A DNA stretch of 64,000 nt from Streptomyces sp. CC0208 (GTDB lineage Bacteria > Actinomycetota > Actinomycetes > Streptomycetales > Streptomycetaceae), in the NCBI RefSeq assembly GCF_003443735.1, contig NZ_CP031969.1, positions 8,494,001 through 8,558,000 on the forward strand, read 5' to 3'. The notes below the pieces were generated by a model. That model was not told the origin of the DNA and did not search any database. It was given only the letters and a program-made list of their open reading frames with translations. Numbering within the stretch: the first letter of the stretch is position 1; the number at the start of each line of letters is the position of its first letter. A program made the position numbers and the translations under genes. Shown here one piece after another: positions 55,604 through 64,000 of this stretch.

Positions 55604-56488
55604 TCACTCTCCCCGCAGCATGAGTTCCCGCAGGGCCTTCGCCACGTCCGCCGGTGCCTCCTCCGCCATGAAGTGACCGCAGGAGACGGTCGTATGGCGC
55701 AGGTCGTCGGCCCAGGCCTGCCACAGCGCGGTGGCCTCGTAGCCGAGCGCGGCCCCCCAGTCCTGCTGGAGCACGGTCACCGGCATGCCCAGACGGTTCT
55801 CCGCGGCCCGGTCGGCCTCGTCGTGCTCGACGTCGACGCCGGCGGAGGCGCGGTAGTCGGCGACGATCGACGGCACCGCCTCGCGGCAGGCCCGCAGATA
55901 CTCGGCACGGACCTGGGGCGGGATCGCGTCGGGCCGGTTCGCCCACACGTCGAGGAAGTGGCCGAAGAACGCGTCCGCGCTCGCGGAGATCATCCGCTCG
56001 GCGAGTCCGGGCGGCTGGGCCATGAGGTAGAGGTGGAAGGCCACCGCCGCCGATGTGCCGTGCAGGGCGTTCCACATGTCGAGCGTCGGCAGGATGTCCA
56101 GACAGGCCAGGTGGGAGACCGCGTCCGGGTGGTCGAGGCCCGCGCGGAAGGCCACCAGCGCGCCCCGGTCGTGCCCGGCCAGCGCGAACCGGGGGTGCCC
56201 GAGCCGGCGGGCGAGGGTGACGACATCGGCCGCCATGGTCCGCTTGGAGTACGTGTCGGGGCTGTCCTCCCGGGGCTTGTCGCTGTCGCCGTAACCGCGC
56301 AGGTCGGGGCAGATCACGGCGTGGTCGACCGCGAGGTCCGCCGCGACATGGCGCCACATCAGATGCGTCTGCGGGAAGCCGTGCAGCAGGACGACGGGCG
56401 TGCCGGTCCCTCCCACGGCCACCTGGAGAGACACGTCCTCGGCGACGGGAACGCGCTGGTACTCGAATCCGGCGATGGTGGGTTTCAC
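55604..56488 (-). CDS. Alpha/beta hydrolase, fluoroacetate-dehalogenase/epoxide-hydrolase type
   Basis: 294 aa with HGFPQTHLMWR, nucleophile Asp107 in GHDRGA (Asp, not Ser, so an ester intermediate with Asp as in haloalkane/haloacetate dehalogenases and epoxide hydrolases) and His272 in CGHFMAEE. PDLRGYGDSDKP fits haloacetate dehalogenase. Substrate not proven. GTG 56488. Divergent from the BTAD regulator. Confidence 0.9.
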   Translation of the reverse strand: MKPTIAGFEYQRVPVAEDVSLQVAVGGTGTPVVLLHGFPQTHLMWRHVAADLAVDHAVICPDLRGYGDSDKPREDSPDTYSKRTMAADVVTLARRLGHPRFALAGHDRGALVAFRAGLDHPDAVSHLACLDILPTLDMWNALHGTSAAVAFHLYLMAQPPGLAERMISASADAFFGHFLDVWANRPDAIPPQVRAEYLRACREAVPSIVADYRASAGVDVEHDEADRAAENRLGMPVTVLQQDWGAALGYEATALWQAWADDLRHTTVSCGHFMAEEAPADVAKALRELMLRGE

Positions 56489-56609
56489 GATGCGGCTCTC
56501 TCAGGTCGGCGGTTCAGGGGAGGCGACCGGGCCCGGAGTCGCCGCTGCCCTCAGGATCCGGGGAGCGAATGAGCAACGGATGAACGCGTGTACGTTGAGG
56601 TGTGTGCGC

Positions 56610-58583
56610 GTGGTCGAGTTCGGGGTCCTGGGGTCCGTGGCCGCCTGGGACGAGACCGGGGAGCCGATCGCCCTGAAGGGCCCGAGGCATCGCGCCGTAC
56701 TCGCCCGGCTCCTCGTCGCCCGCCGCAGGGTCGTGCCCGTTCCCCGCCTGGTGGAGGACCTGTGGGCCGGGGACCCGCCGGCGGACGCGGTGGGCACCGT
56801 CCGGACCTTCGTCGCCGGGCTGCGACGCGCGCTGGAACCCGAGCGCCCCCGTCGGACGCCTTCCCGCCTCCTCGTCACCGAGGGCCCCGGCTACGCCCTG
56901 CGCCCCGAACCGGCCCAGGTCGACGCCTGGCGGTTCGAGCACACCGTCGCGGCCGCGGCGGACCTGCCTCCCGCGCAGGCGGTGCCCCGGCTCACCGAGG
57001 CTCTGGAGCTGTGGCGCGGCCCCGCCTACGCCGACCTCGCCGAGGCACCCTGGGCGCGTGCGGAACGCTCCCGGCTCACCGGGCTCCGCCTGGCCGCCGT
57101 GGAACGCCGTGCCGAGGCCCAGCTCGCCCTCGGCGCCGCCGCCGACGCGGCCGCGGACCTCGACGCCCACGTGGCCGAGCACCCCTGGCGGGAGGACGGC
57201 TGGCAGCTGCTCGCCCTCGCCCTGTACCGCTCCGGACGCCAGGCCGACGCCCTGTCCGTCCTGCGGCGCGCCCGACAGCTGCTGCGCGAGCACCTCGGCG
57301 TGGAGCCGGGCCCGCGGCTGCACCGCACCGAACAGGACATCCTGCGGCACGCCGAGCACCTGGACCCGGGCCCCTCGGACACGGCCGCACAGGTGTGGGC
57401 CGAGGCCACCGCGGCGTACGAGAGCATGGTCCCGCTGCGGGCACGCACCCGTCTGGAGTCGACCGCGGTGCTCATGCGCGACCTCGCCGTCACCGGGGGC
57501 GGCGGACTGGAGGCGGCACGACGGCACCGCGCGGCGGCCGTGGCGGCGGCCGAGCAGCTGGGTGATCCGGAGCTGACGGCCCGCGTCATCGGCGTCTACG
57601 ACGTCCCCGCCGTCTGGACCCGCTGTGACGATCCGGCCCAGGCCGACCGGCTGGTCGCCACCGCGGAACGCACCCTGCGCCTCCTGCCGCCGGGCGCGCA
57701 CGAGGCGGCCAGGGCACGGCTCCTGGCCACCGTGGCGGTGGAGTCCCGCGGCACCCTTCCCGACGGGAAGCGCGCCCTCCAGGCGGCCTACCAGGCAGTG
57801 GAGAGCGCACGACGACTCGAAGACGCCGACCTGCTCGTGTTCGCCCTCAACGGCCTGTTCATGCAGAGCTTCGAACGGACCGGACTCGCCGCCCGCCGGG
57901 ACGGGATCGGCGCGGAGATCACCGAAGTGGCCGCACGGCACGGCCTGTTCACCTACGAGGTCCTCGGCCGGCTGATCCGGCTGCAAGCCCACTGCGCCAC
58001 CGCCGACTTCACGGCCGCCGAGCGGCACGCGGCCGCCGCCGACGCGCTCGCCGCCCGCCACGAACTGCCTCTCGTCGCCGTCTTCACCGCGTGGTACCGA
58101 GCCCTGCGCACCGCGGCGACGGAGCCCCCGCACGTCGGCGAGGCCGCGTACCGGGAGGCCGCCAAGTCCCTTGACGGCGCTGGCATGCCCGGCCTGGAAC
58201 AGGGGCTGCTGCCCCTTGCCCTGCTGTGCCTCAGCCTGCACCACGGGCTTCCCGTCACCGCCGACCCGCACACCGACTGGGGTTCCTACGAACCGTGGGT
58301 GCGCCCCCTGTTGCTGCTCGCCGAAGGACGCGACCGGGACGCCGTACGCCTGTTGGCCGACGTCTCTTCCCCGCCCGGTGACCTGCTGTGCGAGGCGCTG
58401 TGGTGCCTGCTCGCCCGCGCGGCGATCCAGGTGGGCGACCGTGCGCTGATGCGGCGCGCCCGGAGCGCGCTCGAACCCGCCCGGGGCGAACTCGCGGGCG
58501 CCGCGAGCGGACTGCTCACCGCGGGTCCGGTCGCGGACCATCTGGACGCACTGGCCGCCGCGTTCACCGTGGCGCCCACGTGA
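56610..58583 (+). CDS. BTAD (SARP/AfsR-type) transcriptional regulator
   Basis: 657 aa. N-terminal OmpR-like winged helix (EFGVLGSVAAWDETGEPIALKGPRHRAVLARLLV), BTAD domain (about 90-240), then a long TPR-like helical region to the C-terminus, without the NB-ARC ATPase of AfsR. Such regulators activate secondary-metabolite or specialised clusters; no such cluster is here. GTG 56610 is nine bases from GAGG; GTG 56604 or ATG 56580 are alternatives. Confidence 0.88.
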   Translation: MVEFGVLGSVAAWDETGEPIALKGPRHRAVLARLLVARRRVVPVPRLVEDLWAGDPPADAVGTVRTFVAGLRRALEPERPRRTPSRLLVTEGPGYALRPEPAQVDAWRFEHTVAAAADLPPAQAVPRLTEALELWRGPAYADLAEAPWARAERSRLTGLRLAAVERRAEAQLALGAAADAAADLDAHVAEHPWREDGWQLLALALYRSGRQADALSVLRRARQLLREHLGVEPGPRLHRTEQDILRHAEHLDPGPSDTAAQVWAEATAAYESMVPLRARTRLESTAVLMRDLAVTGGGGLEAARRHRAAAVAAAEQLGDPELTARVIGVYDVPAVWTRCDDPAQADRLVATAERTLRLLPPGAHEAARARLLATVAVESRGTLPDGKRALQAAYQAVESARRLEDADLLVFALNGLFMQSFERTGLAARRDGIGAEITEVAARHGLFTYEVLGRLIRLQAHCATADFTAAERHAAAADALAARHELPLVAVFTAWYRALRTAATEPPHVGEAAYREAAKSLDGAGMPGLEQGLLPLALLCLSLHHGLPVTADPHTDWGSYEPWVRPLLLLAEGRDRDAVRLLADVSSPPGDLLCEALWCLLARAAIQVGDRALMRRARSALEPARGELAGAASGLLTAGPVADHLDALAAAFTVAPT

Positions 58584-58933
58584 CAGACGATGATCGTCGC
58601 GCTGGGACGGCCGGTACCTGGACGACACGCCTGTCCCAGGGCCGCACCGTCACCACCAGGACCCCCGCAGTGCCCGCGCCGATCACCCCGGCCCGCTGGG
58701 AGCTGGACGTCGAGGACTGGTACCCGGGCCTGGCCGACCGGCTCCACCCCGTCGTGGACCTCGGCTCCTGCCTACGACGCGGTGCGAACACCGTCGAGAT
58801 CGAGGTGGCGACCCCGCTGATCAACCGGCTCCGGGTCGTGCAGCCCACCGTGTTCGGCGGGGTCGCCCGCCAGGACCACGGTCTGGTGGGGCCGGTGCGG
58901 CTGGTGCCGTATGCGCAGGTGGCCGTGCGCTGA
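58580..58933 (+). pseudogene. C-terminal stub of a large glycoside hydrolase (GH106/GH2-like)
   Basis: 117 codons from a GTG overlapping the regulator stop. TVTTRTPAVPAPITPARWEL and GLVGPVRLVPYAQVAV, with NTVEIEVATPLINRLRV between, match the sugar-binding C-terminus of rhamnosidase-like enzymes. The catalytic barrel is absent and the internal part is shortened. Probably the end of a deleted gene. Confidence 0.6.
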
Positions 58934-58939
58934 CCTGCG

Positions 58940-58972
58940 AAGGGCGCGCCCGTCCGTGCCGGGCGCGCCCTT
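58940..58972. terminator. Bidirectional hairpin terminator
   Basis: 13-bp perfect stem (AAGGGCGCGCCCG and complement) with a 7-base loop, between two convergent genes. Confidence 0.88.
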
Positions 58973-58974
58973 GG

Positions 58975-59607
58975 TCACTCAGAAAGCCGGCAGTACAGGA
59001 ACAGATGCGGTTCGGTGGCGCCTTCGGGATGGTCCGGGGTGAACTCCACGGCCTGCTCGTGCTCCACGGCCAGACCCGCGTCGCGCACTACGGCCACCAC
59101 ATCCTCCGCGGCGAAACTCGTGGCCCGGACCGGCTGGCCCATGAACTCGACCGCCAGGTTCTCCACGTCCACGGGCACGGTGGCGAGCACCAGGCTGCCG
59201 CCCGGCCGCAGAGCCCGCGTCAGCCGCCCCAGCACCTCCGACTGCTCCGCTCGGGTCATCTGGAGCAGCGAGAAGTACACGCACACCGCGTCGAACGAGG
59301 CATTCTCCAACGGCAGTTCACGGATGTCCGCGTGGCGGAACTCGGCCTGCGGCACCTGCCGGGTGGCCAGGTCGACCATGACCGGGGAGACATCCACTCC
59401 CAGTACCTCGTGGCCCGCGGCCACCAGCGTCGACGCCGTGGGACGGCCGGTTCCGCTGCCGACGTCCAGGACCCGGCTCCCGGGGCCGAGCCTCCCGAGC
59501 AACCACTCCAGGGACGCCAGGTGAGCCTCCGAACGCGCGAAGGCCTTCTCGTACGTCAGCCCCAGCGCGTCGAAGACCGCTGCTGCCCGCTGCCCTTTGT
59601 CTGCCAC
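58975..59607 (-). CDS. Class I SAM-dependent methyltransferase
   Basis: 210 aa with motif I VLDVGSGTGRPT, motif II GVDVSPVM, and RALRPGGSLVLATVPVD. Small-molecule methyltransferase; substrate unknown. GTG 59607 follows GGGGGGAG. The gene runs away from the divergent flavodoxin-like gene. Confidence 0.88.
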   Translation of the reverse strand: MADKGQRAAAVFDALGLTYEKAFARSEAHLASLEWLLGRLGPGSRVLDVGSGTGRPTASTLVAAGHEVLGVDVSPVMVDLATRQVPQAEFRHADIRELPLENASFDAVCVYFSLLQMTRAEQSEVLGRLTRALRPGGSLVLATVPVDVENLAVEFMGQPVRATSFAAEDVVAVVRDAGLAVEHEQAVEFTPDHPEGATEPHLFLYCRLSE

Positions 59608-59706
59608 GACCTGCTCCCCCCTCGCGGTGTCCGGGCATCGTAGCCCGGCAGTACCCGTCCCCGGCCCGGCTTGCGGGCGAAAGCCGAGGCAGGGCAGGGT
59701 TCGACC

Positions 59707-60159
59707 GTGGCCACCTTGCTGATCGTGCATCACACGCCCTCGCCCAACTGCCAGGCGATGTTCGAAGCCGTCGTCTCCGGGGCCACGGCGCCGGAGATCG
59801 AGGACGTCCGTGTCGTACGGCGCGCGGCCCTGTCCGCCACCGCCTCGGACGTGCTGGAGGCGGACGGCTACCTGCTCGGCACCCCCGCCAACCTCGGTTA
59901 CATGTCCGGCGCCCTCAAGCACTTCTTCGACCAGATCTACTACCCGTGTCTCGACGAGACGCGCGGCCGTCCCTTCGGCTGCTACGTCCACGGCGGCAAC
60001 GACGTCACCGGCGCCCTGCGCGGCATCGAGTCGATCACGACAGGTCTCGGCTGGCGTCGTACGGCCGAACCGGTGACCGTCACCGGTGAACCGGCCAAGG
60101 CCGACATCGAGGCGTGCTGGGAGCTGGGGGCGACCGTCGCGGCCGGGCTGATGTCCTAG
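59707..60159 (+). CDS. Flavodoxin-fold NAD(P)H-dependent oxidoreductase
   Basis: 150 aa: TLLIVHHTPSPNC is the FMN phosphate loop region and LLGTPANLGYMSGALKHFFDQ the flavin-contact loop. Likely an FMN reductase or flavodoxin-like quinone reductase. GTG 59707 has only a weak GCAGGG site. Its stop TAG and the converging regulator's stop share the bases CTAG. Confidence 0.85.
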   Translation: MATLLIVHHTPSPNCQAMFEAVVSGATAPEIEDVRVVRRAALSATASDVLEADGYLLGTPANLGYMSGALKHFFDQIYYPCLDETRGRPFGCYVHGGNDVTGALRGIESITTGLGWRRTAEPVTVTGEPAKADIEACWELGATVAAGLMS

Positions 60160-60860
60160 AGGGCGGTCTCCGTGGTGCCGCCCGGAGTGATGAGGCCGCT
60201 CTCGTAGGCGAGGACGACCGCCTGGACACGGTCGCGCAGCTCCAGCTTCGACAGGATCCGGCCGATGTGCGTCTTCACCGTCGTGGGACTGAGGAACAGC
60301 CGCTCCGCGAGCTCGGCGTTGCTGAGCCCGGTCGCCAGCAGCCGCAGCACCTCCAGCTCGCGTGGGGTCAGCCCGGACAGGTCGCGGTGCACATCGGCCG
60401 AGGGCACCGCTTCCTCCCGCTGGGCGAAGCGCTCGATCAGGCGGCGGGTGATCGTGGGCGCCAACAGGGCGTCCCCGGACCGCACCAGCCGTACGGCGGC
60501 CACCAGGTGCTCGGGGGTGACGTCCTTGAGGAGGAAACCGCTGGCCCCTGCGGTGAGCGCGGCGTACACGTAGTGGTCGAGGTCGTACGTGGTCAGGATG
60601 ATCACGCGGATCTCGCCCGCGGTGTCGTCGGCGAGGATCCGCCGGGTGGCCTCGATGCCGTCCATGCCCGGCATCCGGATGTCCATGAGGACGACGTCGG
60701 GGCGGGTCCGCCGGACCGCGGCGACCGCCTCCGCCCCGTCCGCCGCCTCCGCGGTCACCTCGATGCCGTCCGCGGTCAGGATCATCCCGAACCCGGTCCG
60801 TACGAGAGCCTGGTCGTCGGCGATGACGACCCGAAGTCTGTCGCCGTTCAGGTTGTTCAC
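60156..60860 (-). CDS. NarL/FixJ-type response regulator
   Basis: 234 aa: receiver with DD pair, Asp in VVLMDIRMPGMDG and Lys in LLKDV, then LuxR helix-turn-helix (LTPRELEVLRLLATGLSNAELAERLFLS). Partner of the kinase encoded just upstream, with which it overlaps (GTGA). It probably controls the ABC exporter genes to the right. GTG 60872 is an alternative start. Confidence 0.94.
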   Translation of the reverse strand: MNNLNGDRLRVVIADDQALVRTGFGMILTADGIEVTAEAADGAEAVAAVRRTRPDVVLMDIRMPGMDGIEATRRILADDTAGEIRVIILTTYDLDHYVYAALTAGASGFLLKDVTPEHLVAAVRLVRSGDALLAPTITRRLIERFAQREEAVPSADVHRDLSGLTPRELEVLRLLATGLSNAELAERLFLSPTTVKTHIGRILSKLELRDRVQAVVLAYESGLITPGGTTETAL

Positions 60861-62155
60861 GCCGTCCGCCACGGCACCTCCGCCCTGATGCGGAACCCGC
60901 CGGCCAGGGTCGGGCCGGCAGTCAGCTCGCCGCCGTAGACCGCGAGGCGTTCGCGCAGGCCGATCAGCCCGCGGCCGTTCCCGTCCGCCGGCACCCCGTC
61001 GCGGACCGCGCCGGTGTCCATGACCTCGATCTCCAGCCGGTCGCCTGACCAGCCGACGGTGACGACGGCCTCGGCGCCGGGCGCGTGCTTGATGGTGTTC
61101 GTCAGTGCCTCCTGGACCACCCGGTACGCCGTGAGGTCCACACCGGGCGGCAGCGGCTCCGCGGGCAGGGAGACCGCGACGCCGACCGGGGTCCCGGCGG
61201 CCCGCACCCGGTCGATCAGGGCGGCCAACTGCCCGAGGCCCGGCTGCGGTTCGAGGCCGTCGGCGGGGGAGTCCGGACGGCCGGTGTCCGACGCGGCCAA
61301 CAGGCCCATCACGTGCCGGAGTTCGGCCATCGCGGCCCGGCCGCCGGCCTCGACCGCGAGCAGGGCCTCCTTGGACCGCTCGGGAGCCGCGTCCATGACC
61401 TTGCGCGCGGCGCCCGCCTGGATGACCATCACGCTCACATTGTGGGTCACGACGTCGTGCAACTCCGCGGCGATGCGCGCCCGTTCCTCCGCCACGGCCC
61501 TGCGCGTCGTCTCCTCGTGCGTGCGCTCCAGCGCAGCGAACCGGTCCCGGCTCGCCGCGAGGCGCCGCCGCCCGTACCGGACCACGCTGGCCAGCACCCC
61601 CGCCACCAGCAGCACCACCCCGGGACTCGACCACCCGGGCAGCACCGGCTGGGTCGACCGGAAGGCCACACCGGCAAGGACGGCGGCGACGGCGAGCCCG
61701 GCCATCGCGCCCACCCGGTGCCGGCTGTGCATCACCGCGCTGTACGTGCCGATGACGCAGGTCAGAACGTTGATCCAGGAGGCGTCGTCGCCGATGGCCA
61801 GCCCCGCGCAGAGCACCACCGCGAACACGGTCAGCGGAAACCGCCGACGCGCCGCCAGCGGCAGTGCCGACAGCACGACCAGAACCCAGGGCGGTGCGGA
61901 GACCGGTTCCTCGATCCGCGCGCCCGGGAGCACGGGAGGCCGGGGCGGCACCGGCACGCCGTACTCGAACCTCGACACCCGCACCGGCCCGTCGCCGGGG
62001 TAACGCGACGCGACCACCAGCGCGACCACCGTCAGCAGCACGGCCAGCAGCACGTCGAACCACACCGACCGCCGTGACAGCGCGGCGCCCTTCGCCTCCG
62101 GCCGCAGCGCGACACGCACCTGCCGACGCCATCCCCGCAGGTACTCCGTCTCCAT
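60857..62155 (-). CDS. Sensor histidine kinase (HisKA_3 type)
   Basis: 432 aa with about five membrane helices in the first 190 residues, the dimerisation helix with phospho-acceptor His (ARIAAELHDVVTHNVSVMV), and an HATPase_c domain (EALTNTIKHA, GRGLIGLRERLAVYGG). No extracellular sensor domain, typical of intramembrane-sensing kinases that watch drug or envelope stress with a neighbouring ABC exporter. ATG 62155. Confidence 0.93.
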   Translation of the reverse strand: METEYLRGWRRQVRVALRPEAKGAALSRRSVWFDVLLAVLLTVVALVVASRYPGDGPVRVSRFEYGVPVPPRPPVLPGARIEEPVSAPPWVLVVLSALPLAARRRFPLTVFAVVLCAGLAIGDDASWINVLTCVIGTYSAVMHSRHRVGAMAGLAVAAVLAGVAFRSTQPVLPGWSSPGVVLLVAGVLASVVRYGRRRLAASRDRFAALERTHEETTRRAVAEERARIAAELHDVVTHNVSVMVIQAGAARKVMDAAPERSKEALLAVEAGGRAAMAELRHVMGLLAASDTGRPDSPADGLEPQPGLGQLAALIDRVRAAGTPVGVAVSLPAEPLPPGVDLTAYRVVQEALTNTIKHAPGAEAVVTVGWSGDRLEIEVMDTGAVRDGVPADGNGRGLIGLRERLAVYGGELTAGPTLAGGFRIRAEVPWRTA

Positions 62156-62373
62156 GCGCTCATTGTCGCGGCCGCCGGGCCCGGGGCGCGTCCGTCTGCA
62201 CGACCAAGGCGCCCTCCGGTGGGCGTACTTCGCAGGGATGACCCCGTCTGCGAGTCCTCCGCACGGAGGGCCGTATCTCGGTGCTCCGGCCGACGCGCCC
62301 GCGACCCGTCCTTCCCTACCTTCACCAGGCCGGCAAGGACACGACCCGACGACCGACAGGACGGGCACCTCCC

Positions 62374-63066
62374 ATGACAGCAGTGATCGAACTGAAGGGC
62401 GTGGCCAAGCGCTACGACCACGCCGGCGCACCCGCGCTCGGACCGCTCGACCTCTCCGTCGCCCAGGGCGAGGCCCTCGCCGTGACCGGTCCCTCCGGCA
62501 GCGGCAAGTCCACGCTGCTGAACCTCGTCGCGGGGCTCGACAAGCCGACCGAGGGCACCGTGACCGTCGCCGGGGAGCAGGTCGACCGGCTCGGCGAGCA
62601 CGCCCTGGCCCGGTTCCGCCGTGAACGCATCGGCATGGTCTTCCAGTTCTTCAACCTCCTCGACGACCTCACCGTCCTGGACAACATCCAGCTTCCCGCC
62701 CAGCTCACCGGAACCTCACGGCGCAAGACGCAGGGGCGGGCGCAGGAGCTCATGGCGGTCCTGGGCATCGAGAAGCACGCCCGCGCCTACCCCGGCCGGC
62801 TCTCCGGCGGCGAACGCCAACGCGTCGCCGTCGCCCGGGCGTTGGTGAACCGGCCCGCGCTGCTGCTCGCCGACGAACCGACCGGGGCCCTCGACAGCGC
62901 CTCGGGCCAGGACGTCCGGGACCTCCTGGTCGACCTGCACCGCGGCGGACAGACCATCGTGCTCGTCACCCACGACCCGGCCCTCGCCGAGGTCTGCGCG
63001 AGCCGCACCGTCCACCTCGTCGACGGCCATGTCGCCCTCGACTCCCGCACCGAGGCCGCGCGATGA
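62374..63066 (+). CDS. ABC transporter ATP-binding protein (MacB/LolD-type)
   Basis: 230 aa with Walker A GPSGSGKST, signature RLSGGERQRVAVARAL, Walker B LLLADEPTGALD and TH in LVTHDP. It powers the FtsX-type permease encoded next (ATGA overlap). Divergent from the two-component genes, which probably regulate it. ATG 62374 preferred over an in-frame extension. Confidence 0.94.
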   Translation: MTAVIELKGVAKRYDHAGAPALGPLDLSVAQGEALAVTGPSGSGKSTLLNLVAGLDKPTEGTVTVAGEQVDRLGEHALARFRRERIGMVFQFFNLLDDLTVLDNIQLPAQLTGTSRRKTQGRAQELMAVLGIEKHARAYPGRLSGGERQRVAVARALVNRPALLLADEPTGALDSASGQDVRDLLVDLHRGGQTIVLVTHDPALAEVCASRTVHLVDGHVALDSRTEAAR

Positions 63067-64000
63067 CCGGCCCGCTCGTCCGCGTCGTACGCTCCGGGGT
63101 GGGCCGGCGCCGGGTGCAGACGGTCGTCATCGCCATCGCCACGATGATGGCCGTGGCGGCGGCCGTGGTCGCCGGTTCCCTCATGGTCGTCTCGAACGCG
63201 CCCTTCGACCACGCCTTCGCCCAGCAGAACGGCCCCCACGTCACCGCCGAGTTCGACCCGGCCAAGGTCGGTGCCGAACGGCTCGGCGACACGGGCACGG
63301 TGGACGGTGTCACGGCGAGCGCGGGACCGTATCCCACCACGATCCTCCGGGCGACCGACTCGTCCGGCCGCCGGCCTCCGGCCATGACCCTGGTCGGACG
63401 CACCGGTCCGCACGCAGACGTGGACGACCTGGACCTCACGTCCGGCCGGTGGGCGAGGAAACCGGGCGAGATCGTGCTGAGCTCCTCCTACGAGGGGCCC
63501 GCCTTCACGGTGGGCGACACCCTGACGGCCTCCGGCACCACGCTCACGGTCGTCGGCTTCGCCACGTCGGCCGGCAGAACCGCCGACGTGTGGGCAACTC
63601 CCGCACAGGTCAGGGCACTCGCCTCCAAGGACACCCCGGTCACCAGCCAGATGCTCTACCGCTTCGACTCGGCGGGCTCGAAGGGCGCCATCGCCGCGGA
63701 CCGCAAGAAGCTCCTCGCCGCCGTCCCGTCCGGGGCGCTCCTCGGCACCCGGTCCTACCTCGACACCAAACGCGCCGCCGACCAGGGAGCGGCCCCGACC
63801 ATCCCCTTCCTCGTCGCCTTCGGGGTCCTCGGCATCGTCATGTCGGTGATCATCGTCGGCAGCGTCATCAGCGGCGCGGTCGGCACCAGCCTGCGCAGGA
63901 TCGGCATCCTCAAGGCCCTCGGCTTCACCCCGCGCGAGGTCGTCCTCGCCTACGTGGCCCAGGCGCTCGTCCCGGCGGGCGTGGGCATCGCGCTCGGAGT
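63063..64000 (+). CDS. FtsX-family ABC permease (partial, runs off window)
   Basis: Open to the window end (over 310 aa). Starts with MTGPLVRVVRSGVGRRR, a first membrane helix (VVIAIATMMAVAAAVVAG), a long extracellular MacB-like domain (about 45-240) and FtsX helices (FLVAFGVLGIVMSVIIVGSV, ILKALGFTPREVVLAYV). Lacks a stop only because the window ends. Substrate unknown; likely a peptide or drug-type exporter. Confidence 0.93.
   Translation, partial: MTGPLVRVVRSGVGRRRVQTVVIAIATMMAVAAAVVAGSLMVVSNAPFDHAFAQQNGPHVTAEFDPAKVGAERLGDTGTVDGVTASAGPYPTTILRATDSSGRRPPAMTLVGRTGPHADVDDLDLTSGRWARKPGEIVLSSSYEGPAFTVGDTLTASGTTLTVVGFATSAGRTADVWATPAQVRALASKDTPVTSQMLYRFDSAGSKGAIAADRKKLLAAVPSGALLGTRSYLDTKRAADQGAAPTIPFLVAFGVLGIVMSVIIVGSVISGAVGTSLRRIGILKALGFTPREVVLAYVAQALVPAGVGIALG

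Noticed and set aside
56514..58628. 704-codon minus-strand open frame
   Set aside because: Complement of the BTAD regulator; composition typical of an antisense shadow.

Overview
The window is chromosomal DNA from a high-GC actinobacterium, almost certainly Streptomyces or a close relative. Codons almost all end in G or C. GTG and TTG starts are common, and ribosome sites are GGAGG-like. The gene types also fit: a GlgE operon, a DUF5133 protein, a SigB/F-type sigma factor, an ANTAR protein, a PAS-GAF-SpoIIE phosphatase, a BTAD/SARP-type regulator and many one-component regulators beside efflux genes. I see no rRNA, tRNA, CRISPR array, insertion sequence, prophage or origin.

Layout. 1-8.4 kb is an alpha-glucan/trehalose block: on the minus strand DUF5133 gene, glgE, treS, maltokinase and probably glgB; divergently, a degenerate ATPase-fold gene and glgX. 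8.5-13.6 kb holds a VOC protein, an ANTAR protein, a SigB-type sigma factor, a MarR-DrrA-DrrB-type efflux operon and a conserved hypothetical. 13.6-18.9 kb has a possible MFS/hypothetical/GNAT/hemC operon divergent from an ArsR-like regulator, then a questin-oxidase-like gene. 19-28 kb has an NPP1-family secreted protein, a stand-alone ATP-dependent DNA ligase, an SDR/TetR pair, a response regulator with no adjacent kinase, a 32-bp minisatellite, an MFS/TetR pair, a degenerate receiver protein and a MarR gene. 28-34 kb has DoxX, a Bcp-type peroxiredoxin, a 781-aa phosphatase, a secreted cupin, a LigD-type 3'-phosphoesterase and an aldo-keto reductase. 33.6-39.6 kb is a fructan/sucrose uptake locus: LacI regulator, GH32 enzyme, two ABC permeases and a Tat-type binding protein with a CpG-centred operator. 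40-53 kb is mixed metabolism and regulation: TauD dioxygenase, LLM oxidoreductase, metallophosphoesterase, MHYT protein, SDR, hydrolases, ComB, DEAD-box helicase, YciO/Sua5 and a MerR gene with a classic 19-bp-spacer promoter. 53.7-55.6 kb is a cobalt/cobalamin locus: cbtB-cbtA behind a cobalamin riboswitch and a divergent histidine-phosphatase-fold gene without its catalytic RHG. 55.6-64 kb has a haloacid-dehalogenase-like hydrolase, a BTAD regulator, a methyltransferase, a flavodoxin-like protein, and a two-component pair next to an ABC exporter that runs off the window.

Two themes recur. Regulator genes sit beside the gene they probably control, usually with a visible inverted repeat between them (MarR/DrrAB, ArsR/MFS, TetR/SDR, TetR/MFS, LacI/sugar operon, MerR autoregulation). 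The window also carries an unusual number of gene remnants: a VOC fragment, an MFS C-terminus, a HIT-family pseudogene, a methyltransferase pseudogene and a glycosidase stub. This suggests an accessory, slowly decaying part of the chromosome. I did not find a clearly new multi-gene system. The best leads are the riboswitch-cbtBA/degenerate-phosphatase locus, the DUF5133 and ATPase-fold genes attached to the GlgE pathway, and the hemC-containing efflux cluster.
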